Part shown: positions 38,882-45,535 of the stretch, one piece after another
Position numbering within the stretch: the stretch's first letter is position 1
How the letters are laid out: each line of letters begins with the position of its first letter
NCBI RefSeq assembly: GCF_001975785.1
Contig: NZ_MSFI01000015.1
Location: 1 to 45,535 of the forward strand
Direction: 5' to 3'
DNA from: Domibacillus epiphyticus
GTDB lineage: Bacteria > Bacillota > Bacilli > Bacillales > Domibacillaceae
Length of the DNA: 45,535 nucleotides
Made by a program: the position numbers and the translations under genes
The notes under the pieces: model-generated
The model's input: only the letters and a program-made list of their open reading frames with translations
What the model was told of the DNA's origin: nothing
Database searches by the model: none

Positions 38882-39755
38882 ACGTGTGATAAGCTGCGTA
38901 TACGTCTCGTTTAGGCAGACTACGTTCTTTCGCGACCTGCTTTACTGCATCTTTCGGATTCATGTTTTGTTCCTTCACGTACATTTCAACATGCTCTTCA
39001 ACAGTGACAGCACTCCACCATTCCAACTCCGCTTGCACGGCAGGCTCCATTCCGCTTCCTTCAACGATAAGGCAAAACTCGCCCAGAATCTTGGATTCAT
39101 CTGCCCATATTTTGGCTTCACCTATTGTTCCGCGCAAAAATTCCTCGAACTTTTTCGTCAGTTCCCGGCACAGAACAATGTGGCGGTCCTTCCCTAAATA
39201 TTCTTCCATTAAAGCGAGGGTTTCTTTTAAACGGTGAGGTGATTCATACAAAATAAACGTATCTTGATAAACAGCCAATTTTTCAAGCTCTTTCTTCTTT
39301 TCTTTTTTTCCACGGTTTAAAAAGCCATAAAAATTAAACGGCTGTGGTGCAATTCCTGAAGCTATCAATGCCGTTACCGCCGCATTCGCCCCTGGCAGCG
39401 GGACCACATTCAATTCTTCTGCCAAAGCGGCAAGAACAAGTTCATGACCTGGATCAGAGATACACGGTGTTCCCGCATCGCTTACAAGTGCCACCTTTTC
39501 TCCTGATTGAATACGTTCAATTAATTTGCGGCCTGCCGATTCACTGCTATGCTCATGATAACTAACAACCGGTGTCGCAATGTCAAAATAATTGCAAAGC
39601 TTTTTCGTATTGCGCGTATCTTCTGCTGCGATAACGTCCGCTTCCTTCATTATGCGCAGCGCCCGAACTGTGATGTCTTCAAGATTTCCAATCGGTACCG
39701 GAACGAGGTATAACATGCCCTCGTCTTCATTTGCAAAGCTTTTTTGTGTTTTCAT
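38880..39755 (-). CDS. rsmI: 16S rRNA 2'-O-methyltransferase RsmI
   Basis: Methylates C1402 of 16S rRNA. The tetrapyrrole-methylase fold is clear: LYLVPVPIGNLEDITVRALRIMKEADVIAAEDTRNTKKL near the start, LVSDAGTPCISDPG and VVPLPGANAAVTALIASG. ATG at 39755 has GAGGTG 9 bases before it (another ATG at 39761 is too close); 291 residues. Its start lies inside the end of yazA (29-base overlap). Confidence 0.95.
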   Translation of the reverse strand: MKTQKSFANEDEGMLYLVPVPIGNLEDITVRALRIMKEADVIAAEDTRNTKKLCNYFDIATPVVSYHEHSSESAGRKLIERIQSGEKVALVSDAGTPCISDPGHELVLAALAEELNVVPLPGANAAVTALIASGIAPQPFNFYGFLNRGKKEKKKELEKLAVYQDTFILYESPHRLKETLALMEEYLGKDRHIVLCRELTKKFEEFLRGTIGEAKIWADESKILGEFCLIVEGSGMEPAVQAELEWWSAVTVEEHVEMYVKEQNMNPKDAVKQVAKERSLPKRDVYAAYHT

Positions 39756-40017
39756 TCTCATCCACACCTCTATTTCGCAAATAATCAATCTTTTTCATGC
39801 GTGACAGCTGTTTAAATGCATACTCTGCTCTCATTGCTTCCTGCTTTGTTTCAAATATTTCATAATGGATAAGCATAACCGGCAGACGGGCCCTTGTATA
39901 CTTTGCGCCTTTTCCTGCATTGTGAACGCTCATTCTATTTGCCAGATCGTTTGTGTATCCTGCATAAAACGAACCGTCCTTGCATTTAACGACGTAAAAA
40001 TGGTGGTTCGTTTCCAT
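39727..40017 (-). CDS. yazA: GIY-YIG domain protein YazA
   Basis: Small single-domain GIY-YIG protein (96 residues) with [40 protein letters not shown], the usual FYVV/YAGYT pair and Arg. Family members are related to the UvrC nuclease domain; cellular role unclear. It overlaps yabB upstream by 32 bases and rsmI downstream by 29, so yabB-yazA-rsmI are tightly coupled. Confidence 0.92.
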   Translation of the reverse strand: METNHHFYVVKCKDGSFYAGYTNDLANRMSVHNAGKGAKYTRARLPVMLIHYEIFETKQEAMRAEYAFKQLSRMKKIDYLRNRGVDENENTKKLCK

Positions 40018-40747
40018 ACAAAATCGTCCTCACTTCTTCGGTATACTCTCCCTGTTCATCATACACGTAAAGCGGCGGCAAGATTTTTAAATCGGGTGCG
40101 CCGTCTTTTATCCCTTCTACAAGAACTGTATTCGCTTCTTTCCCGTTCTTAGGATACACAAAACGAAGACGCTTTGGCTCGATCCGGTATTTTCTCATCA
40201 GTGTGAGAATATCTAAAAGTCTTCCCGGCCGGTGCACAAATACCGCTTTCCCCCCCTGTTTCAATAACCTTGATGATGAAACAATGCAGTCTTCCAGCGT
40301 ACACATGATTTCATGCCGCGCGATAGCAAGATGTTCATTCAAATTTAATTCCTTATCAGAAGGTGTTAAAAAATAAGGAGGGTTACATGTGACAAGCGTA
40401 TGCTTTTCTTGTCCTAGCATTAATGGCGCATCTTTTAAATCCCCATTTACCATCGTGATTTGCTGATCAAGTTTATTGTAACGTATACTGCGTACCGCCA
40501 TATCATAAAGACGTTCCTGTATTTCCACACCGGTAATGGGGGCCGTCGTTCTCGCTGACATTAAAAGCGGCACAACCCCGTTTCCTGAGCATAAATCAAT
40601 AATGGATCCACGTGTTTTCGGTACAGAAGCAAACCTTGCAAGCAATACGGCATCAAGCGAAAAGGAAAATACCGTCGGACTTTGAATAATCCGAAGCTCT
40701 TCCGCCAGCAAATAATCGAGCCTCTCATCTCCTTTTAATTTAGGCAT
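39986..40747 (-). CDS. yabB: tRNA1(Val) adenine N6-methyltransferase-like protein
   Basis: SAM-dependent methyltransferase of the TrmN6/YfiC type. Motif I is [16 protein letters not shown] (about 48-63) and the adenine-N6 motif IV is TCNPPYF (about 125-131). 253 residues. AAGGAG precedes the ATG. The substrate is inferred from the family; the protein could modify another tRNA. Confidence 0.92.
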   Translation of the reverse strand: MPKLKGDERLDYLLAEELRIIQSPTVFSFSLDAVLLARFASVPKTRGSIIDLCSGNGVVPLLMSARTTAPITGVEIQERLYDMAVRSIRYNKLDQQITMVNGDLKDAPLMLGQEKHTLVTCNPPYFLTPSDKELNLNEHLAIARHEIMCTLEDCIVSSSRLLKQGGKAVFVHRPGRLLDILTLMRKYRIEPKRLRFVYPKNGKEANTVLVEGIKDGAPDLKILPPLYVYDEQGEYTEEVRTILYGNEPPFLRR

Positions 40748-40765
40748 CCATCGTCACTCCTTTTG

Positions 40766-40797
40766 CACAAAAGAGCCTTCCTTGAAAAAAGGAAGGC
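40766..40797 (-). terminator. Terminator after yabA
   Basis: Stem GCCTTCCT/AGGAAGGC (40775-40782 with 40790-40797, 7-nt loop) followed by TCTTTTG on the minus strand. The T tract is interrupted; it may be partly read through into yabB. Confidence 0.7.
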
Positions 40798-40808
40798 AAA
40801 AGTCGTTA

Positions 40809-41171
40809 TTATTTTTTATTTAAAAATGATAAACAAAAAAGACAGTCTTCATCTTTGCGGGGGCTTCCAAAATGCACGCTGCAAATATGGAAGCCTTCCT
40901 GGTAAAGACGGGCTAAATTATCATAACCTTCGCCAATATCTGTTCCTCTTGCTTGAACATTTTCTGCCCCTGATGCTTTTCTCTCATGGCCGCGGTCTAA
41001 TTCTTCAAGACGGCGGCGCAAGTGTTCGTTTTCAAGCGTTAACGAATTGTTTTCTTCCAAAATTTCAGCGAGCTGTAATTTAACTTCGCCCAGCTGCTGG
41101 TACAGCTCACCAATTTGCAGTTCCATATGGCTGACGGAATCAAAAATCGCTTTTTTATCTAACTTTTCCAC
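40809..41171 (-). CDS. yabA: Replication initiation control protein YabA
   Basis: Binds DnaA and the DnaN clamp and holds back initiation. The N-terminal half is a coiled coil (heptads of Leu, Ile and Val through about residue 60), and the C-terminal zinc-binding domain has [23 protein letters not shown] with the His/Cys ligands. I place the start at the GTG at 41171 (120 residues, AGGTG 9 bases upstream), close to the family start DKK; GTG at 41183 is an alternative. Confidence 0.93.
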   Translation of the reverse strand: MEKLDKKAIFDSVSHMELQIGELYQQLGEVKLQLAEILEENNSLTLENEHLRRRLEELDRGHERKASGAENVQARGTDIGEGYDNLARLYQEGFHICSVHFGSPRKDEDCLFCLSFLNKK

Positions 41172-41175
41172 CCCA

Positions 41176-42003
41176 TCAATCACCTGCTTTCACGGAAACG
41201 GCTCCTTCTTTTCCGAATTCATCGGATGAGAATTCAAGCGTCCGTTCCAAATCCGGTATATACACCTTCACAAGCCGCTCTAAAATATTCAAACCCGTTA
41301 CTTTTCCGTAACCACTCGGAGTCTGTACCTTTTGACCGACATCCGGAAGCTCGCGGCGCGCCGCTTCATACTCATCATTTTCATACTTTAAGCAGCACAT
41401 AAGACGGCCGCACAACCCGGAAATTTTGGCAGGATTTAATGAGAGGTTTTGATCTTTTGCCATCTTAATCGATACCGGTTCAAAATCACCGAGAAACGTT
41501 GAACAGCATAACATTCGACCGCATGGACCAATGCCGCCAAGCATCTTTGCTTCATCGCGGACACCGATTTGGCGAAGCTCGATCCGTGTTCTAAAAATGG
41601 AAGCAAGGTCTTTGACAAGCTCACGAAAATCAACACGCCCGTCTGCTGTAAAATAAAAAATGACTTTATTGCGGTCAAATGTATATTCCACATCGACAAG
41701 CTTCATATCCAAATTGTGCTCAATAATTTTATCCGTACATGTCTCGAAAGCGGCGATGGCAGCTTCACTGTTTTCCTGAACAGCGAGACGGTCTTTTTGA
41801 TCCGCAGTTCGAATCACTTTTTTCAACGGCAGTACAACATCATCTTCATCCACTTCTTTCGGTCCAACCACAACATGTCCGTACTCAACACCACGGACAG
41901 TCTCAACAATCACATGATCCTCAAGCTTAATTCCGAGTTCTCCCGGATCAAAATAATATATTTTACCCGCTTGTTTAAAGCGTACACCTACTACATTACA
42001 CAA
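41176..42003 (-). CDS. ricT: RicT (YaaT), PSP1-domain regulator of RNase Y
   Basis: With RicA and RicF forms a complex carrying iron-sulfur clusters that influences RNase Y and phosphorelay activity in B. subtilis. The PSP1 domain is intact, including [25 protein letters not shown] and [14 protein letters not shown], whose cysteines are the likely cluster ligands. 275 residues. The start is a TTG at 42003 overlapping the last codons of holB; a run of G lies about 9 bases before it. Confidence 0.95.
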   Translation of the reverse strand: MCNVVGVRFKQAGKIYYFDPGELGIKLEDHVIVETVRGVEYGHVVVGPKEVDEDDVVLPLKKVIRTADQKDRLAVQENSEAAIAAFETCTDKIIEHNLDMKLVDVEYTFDRNKVIFYFTADGRVDFRELVKDLASIFRTRIELRQIGVRDEAKMLGGIGPCGRMLCCSTFLGDFEPVSIKMAKDQNLSLNPAKISGLCGRLMCCLKYENDEYEAARRELPDVGQKVQTPSGYGKVTGLNILERLVKVYIPDLERTLEFSSDEFGKEGAVSVKAGD

Positions 42004-43003
42004 AGGCGTGTCCCCCCTGTAACTTTAACAAAAGCTGTTCCATAAGCAGCTGCTGATTCATATTGCTGTTTAGCCTTCGCTTTGCTTCCAGAATACAAGC
42101 AAGACGATCTGCAAGTGCCTCTGCTGAAAGATGCAGCGCGTCCTGTCTGAAAGAAGCGAGACGGTCAGGAAATGCAAGACCGTGTTCTTCACCGGTCATA
42201 ATGGAAAGCAAATCCCTATGGATGAGAACGAAAAGATCAAGGGCAAGACTGACCTGCTGTTTCTCTTTAAAATGCGAATGAAAGTCCTCTGACAATTGAA
42301 CGATGGCTGTGAGCCCTCCCTGTCCGATGACTTCATACAATTTTAACACTATTAATCGGGCCTGTGCAAACCACTCATCACCCGAAAACTCAAGCGCTTC
42401 ATCTAAATGATTCGTCATTTTAGATGCAAGTGACGCTATCGGAATGGGCACGTTTTCTTGAATAAGCCGATCTTTTAACTGTCCGGCATCAATTGGACGG
42501 AACGATAAATGCTGACATCTCGATAAAATCGTCGGCAGCATCCGGCTGCTCTGCTCTGTTAATAAAAAAGCGACTGTATCAGAAGCCGGTTCTTCTAAAA
42601 ACTTAAGCAGGCTGTTTGCAGCGCTTGCCGTCATTTTATCAGCATGATTGACAATATATATTTTCCGGCTCGATTCCACGGCCGTTTTCGTAAATTCTTG
42701 CTGTAAATGATAAATTTGTTCTTTCTTAATCGATAGCCCGTCCGGTTCAATCACATGAAGATCTGGATGGTTGCCGTGTCCAATACGCCGGCAATTCACA
42801 CAAGAATCACACGGGATCAATCGATTTACCGGCTCCAGGCAAAATAAACTTTTTGCAAATAAAAAAGCGATTTCTTTTTTACCCGTTCCTGGATCACCTT
42901 CAAGCAAATAGGCATGAGCCACCCGGTCTTTCAGAATGCTGTTTTCAATCATCCGCATCACAATCGGCTGACGCCGAGCGGACTCTTCCCACGGTTTAGA
43001 CAT
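41996..43003 (-). CDS. holB: DNA polymerase III subunit delta'
   Basis: Clamp-loader subunit. The N-terminal AAA domain has a Walker-like EGDPGTGKKEIAFLFAKSLFC and a zinc module CDSCVNCRRIGHGNHPD. The sensor region PASDTVAFLLTEQSSRMLPTILSRCQ shows the SRC motif. 335 residues. It follows yaaQ by 14 bases; yaaR, found between yaaQ and holB in B. subtilis, is not present. Confidence 0.95.
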   Translation of the reverse strand: MSKPWEESARRQPIVMRMIENSILKDRVAHAYLLEGDPGTGKKEIAFLFAKSLFCLEPVNRLIPCDSCVNCRRIGHGNHPDLHVIEPDGLSIKKEQIYHLQQEFTKTAVESSRKIYIVNHADKMTASAANSLLKFLEEPASDTVAFLLTEQSSRMLPTILSRCQHLSFRPIDAGQLKDRLIQENVPIPIASLASKMTNHLDEALEFSGDEWFAQARLIVLKLYEVIGQGGLTAIVQLSEDFHSHFKEKQQVSLALDLFVLIHRDLLSIMTGEEHGLAFPDRLASFRQDALHLSAEALADRLACILEAKRRLNSNMNQQLLMEQLLLKLQGGHAFV

Positions 43004-43017
43004 GTGATCACAACCCT

Positions 43018-43392
<375 letters not shown>

Positions 43393-44019
43393 TTAAGGCA
43401 GCACTTTTTCAATCTTTTTGATTGCTTGTTGGAAAACGGACTCTTCATCCTGCTCTGCATCAATGACAATAATCCGTTTTGCCTCCTGTTTCGCCAGCAG
43501 CAAATATCCTTCCCGGACTTTCTCATGAAAAGAGAGTCCTTCTAAATCAAGACGATTCACTTCACGGCCATCATGCTGGTGAATTCGCTGCAGGCCGACT
43601 TCCGGGCGCACATCAAATAAAAGTGTTAGAGATGGCATCATTCCATCTGTCGCAAAAGCATTTATCGAAGCCACTTCATCCATTCCGAGCCCTCTCGCAT
43701 GCCCCTGATAGGCAAGAGAACTATCAATAAATCGATCACAAAGCACAACCGCACCACGCTCCATTGCTGGAATTACCTTTTCCATGAGGTGCTGACGGCG
43801 GGCTGCTGCATATAAAAGTGCCTCCGTTCGAGCATCCATCGCTTTATTCTCTTTATTTAAAATAACCGAACGAATTTGCTCTGCGATTGCAATTCCACCC
43901 GGCTCACGAGTAGGAAGAACGTCAATTCCCTTATCTTTTAATTGCATCACAACCCGATTCAGTATCGTTGTCTTTCCGGCTCCCTCGGGTCCTTCTACTG
44001 TAATAAATACGCCCTTCAC
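43393..44019 (-). CDS. tmk: Thymidylate kinase
   Basis: Phosphorylates dTMP to dTDP. P-loop [13 protein letters not shown] at residues 8-20, the DRx motif [13 protein letters not shown] and the LTREPGG-type segment [14 protein letters not shown]. 208 residues. It starts 2 bases after the yaaO stop and is followed by a 45-base gap to yaaQ without an evident terminator. Confidence 0.97.
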   Translation of the reverse strand: MKGVFITVEGPEGAGKTTILNRVVMQLKDKGIDVLPTREPGGIAIAEQIRSVILNKENKAMDARTEALLYAAARRQHLMEKVIPAMERGAVVLCDRFIDSSLAYQGHARGLGMDEVASINAFATDGMMPSLTLLFDVRPEVGLQRIHQHDGREVNRLDLEGLSFHEKVREGYLLLAKQEAKRIIVIDAEQDEESVFQQAIKKIEKVLP

Positions 44020-44021
44020 CT

Positions 44022-45425
44022 TTATAACTCCTTTCGAAAAACAAGAATCTGTTTTTCTTTTAAGCCGCTTCCCCCATGAAACCGGCTTCCATTTTCAATC
44101 ATCCATTCCAGAGACCGGATATGGTCTTTTAGAATTTGCTCTCCTTCCAGCAATAGCGGTATACCAGGTGGATATGGAATAATCATTTCCGCCGCAACGC
44201 GACCTGCTGCTTTTCCTAGTGAAACATATTCTTTCTTATATTTACTATGCTCATTATACGGTACATTGAGCACTGTTACATCTTCTGTTTTTTGAATGCC
44301 AAAAAAATGCGGCTTGGCCTCTCCTTTTTTCAATTGAAAAGACTGCAGCTTACATACTGCATCTGCTTCAAATTGGGACTGTCCTTCTTTTAAAAGTGGA
44401 AAAACAAGCAGCACTTGAAAAGGATCCGCCATTTCCGGGTATATATCTGCCTGTTCAAACATTAACTGTAATTCGTAACCTGACAGACCATCTGCTCGCA
44501 CAAGGACTTTATACGGGTCATCCGTTTGGACACATATGCATCCTTTTAATTCCAGAACGTCTTTTATCCTGTTTTTCATTTGATTCGTATAGTGAAAATC
44601 TCGTTTTTTGTAAGCAGCTGTATATGCTCTAGCTGCATCTAGCGAAGCCATAATCGGATAAGAAGGGCTGCTGGACTGAAGAGCCTGCAAATAAAACATG
44701 ATTTTATCCCGGTCTGCTTGCTTCGACTGAAAATGAAAAAAAGACCCCATTGTCATTGCAGGCAGCATTTTATGGGCTGACTGTACGACCAAATCAGCCC
44801 CTAAAGAAAGAGCACTCTCTGGTATTCCATCATAAGGCAAAATAAAATGGGCTCCATGCGCTTCATCGACTAGCACAAGTGAACCGTTCTCTTTTGCGAT
44901 CGCTGATAATTCTTCAAAAGAATTTGCCATTCCATAGTAAGATGGATACGTAAAAATGACAGCTTTTACATTCCTGTACTGGCGGTACGCTTTTTTCAAC
45001 GTTTCAGCTGAAAACGATATGGCCGTTTTCGTATTTTCATCGTATTCAGGAGCCAAAAAAACAGGCTCTGCTTTCGCCATTTTCAAGGCATTGAGAACAG
45101 ATTTATGGCAGTTTCGCTGAACAAATATACAATCACCCTCTGAAAGTGAACCCAGAATCATGGCTAGGTTGCCAGCTGTGCTGCCATTTACAAGAAATTT
45201 ACTTTCCACTGTTTGATAAAGGTCACTTAACATTTTCTCTGCCTCTCGTATACAGCCTTCAGGAGAATGAAGATCATCCAAACCATTTAATTCTGTTACA
45301 TCATAAGATAGATCCATAAAAGAGGAAATTCCACCATTTTTATGTCCCGGAACGTGAAATGAAACTGGCTTCTTTTTTTTATGCAGTTCAATTGCTTCAA
45401 CAAGAGGCATTTTTGTATGGTTCAT
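44022..45425 (-). CDS. yaaO: Orn/Lys/Arg decarboxylase family protein YaaO
   Basis: PLP-dependent fold type I decarboxylase family. N-terminal [10 protein letters not shown] is the family signature, the PLP lysine is in [13 protein letters not shown] (about 222-233), and [10 protein letters not shown] supplies the pyridine-binding aspartate. The C-terminal domain begins near residue 385. 467 residues. The substrate is not known: B. subtilis has a related arginine decarboxylase (SpeA), and YaaO's activity is unproven. Only AAAGGAC, 10 bases upstream, serves as ribosome binding site. It begins 33 bases after the 5S terminator. Confidence 0.93.
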   Translation of the reverse strand: MNHTKMPLVEAIELHKKKKPVSFHVPGHKNGGISSFMDLSYDVTELNGLDDLHSPEGCIREAEKMLSDLYQTVESKFLVNGSTAGNLAMILGSLSEGDCIFVQRNCHKSVLNALKMAKAEPVFLAPEYDENTKTAISFSAETLKKAYRQYRNVKAVIFTYPSYYGMANSFEELSAIAKENGSLVLVDEAHGAHFILPYDGIPESALSLGADLVVQSAHKMLPAMTMGSFFHFQSKQADRDKIMFYLQALQSSSPSYPIMASLDAARAYTAAYKKRDFHYTNQMKNRIKDVLELKGCICVQTDDPYKVLVRADGLSGYELQLMFEQADIYPEMADPFQVLLVFPLLKEGQSQFEADAVCKLQSFQLKKGEAKPHFFGIQKTEDVTVLNVPYNEHSKYKKEYVSLGKAAGRVAAEMIIPYPPGIPLLLEGEQILKDHIRSLEWMIENGSRFHGGSGLKEKQILVFRKEL

Positions 45426-45453
45426 TTACATATTTGTCCTTTCATTTTAAGTA

Positions 45454-45488
45454 TAGAAAAAGGAGATGACTTTTATGTCATCTCCTTT
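45454..45488 (-). terminator. Terminator of the rRNA operon (after 5S)
   Basis: A perfect 12-bp stem (45459-45470 with 45477-45488, 6-nt loop) followed by T5 on the minus strand, 7 bases beyond the 5S 3' end. Confidence 0.9.
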
Positions 45489-45495
45489 TGCAACG

Positions 45496-45535
45496 TGCCA
45501 GGCGGCGTCCTGCTCTCACAGGGGGAAACCCCCAA
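45496..45535 (-). rRNA. 5S ribosomal RNA, 3' end (cut by the window edge)
   Basis: The minus strand at the window end reads GGGGGTTTCCCCCTGTGAG, then AGCAGGACGCCGCCTGGCA. This matches the last 40 bases of Bacillus 5S rRNA (the loop E/helix IV hairpin and the 3' strand of helix I). Only the 3' third is in view; the rest lies beyond position 45535. The exact 3' end is estimated from the helix I pairing. Confidence 0.92.

Overview
The window is a stretch of chromosome from an endospore-forming, low-to-middle GC Bacillota, most probably Bacillaceae. The gene order from yaaO to lysS is that of the Bacillus subtilis region just right of the replication origin, read here on the minus strand. Sporulation genes (spoIIE, spoVT, spoVG, yabP, yabQ) and promoters that look like SigE, SigG, SigH and SigB sites fit a spore former with a general stress response. 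I cannot name the genus from sequence alone. No plasmid, phage, transposon or CRISPR signature is visible.

Both ends are ribosomal. At 45496-45535 lies the 3' end of a 5S rRNA gene (minus strand) with its terminator. At about 1-139 lie tandem promoters and the leader of a second rRNA operon, also on the minus strand. The 45 kb between them is therefore an inter-rrn block. Read in the direction of transcription (high to low coordinates) it holds: yaaO-tmk-yaaQ-holB-ricT-yabA; yabB-yazA-rsmI; metS-tatD; rnmV-rsmA; veg; ispE; purR-ridA; spoVG; glmU-prs; ctc-pth; mfd; spoVT; yabM-yabN-rqcP; yabP-yabQ-divIC; yabR; a dipeptide epimerase; spoIIE-yabS-yabT-tilS-hprT; ftsH; coaX-hslO; cysK; folP-folB-folK-dusB-lysS. 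Only abrB and a tRNA-Met/tRNA-Glu pair are on the plus strand.

The genes cover translation (lysS, metS, pth, tRNAs, rsmA, rsmI, dusB, tilS, rqcP, rnmV), nucleotide and cofactor supply (prs, hprT, tmk, purR, folate genes, coaX), envelope precursors (glmU, ispE), DNA replication and repair (holB, yabA, mfd), protein quality control (ftsH, hslO), and cell division and sporulation control. Regulatory sites are unusually readable: a perfect 16-bp parS, Spo0A boxes at spoIIE and abrB, an inverted pair of PurBoxes at purR, and promoters for alternative sigma factors.

Relative to B. subtilis gene order (recalled, not searched) the block lacks csfB, xpaC, yaaN, yaaR, yabE, yabG, sspF, fin, yacD, the pab genes and yazB. 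It gains an L-Ala-D/L-Glu epimerase-like gene between yabR and the tRNAs. I did not find a wholly new system; the interest lies in these losses, the one insertion, and the regulatory architecture.
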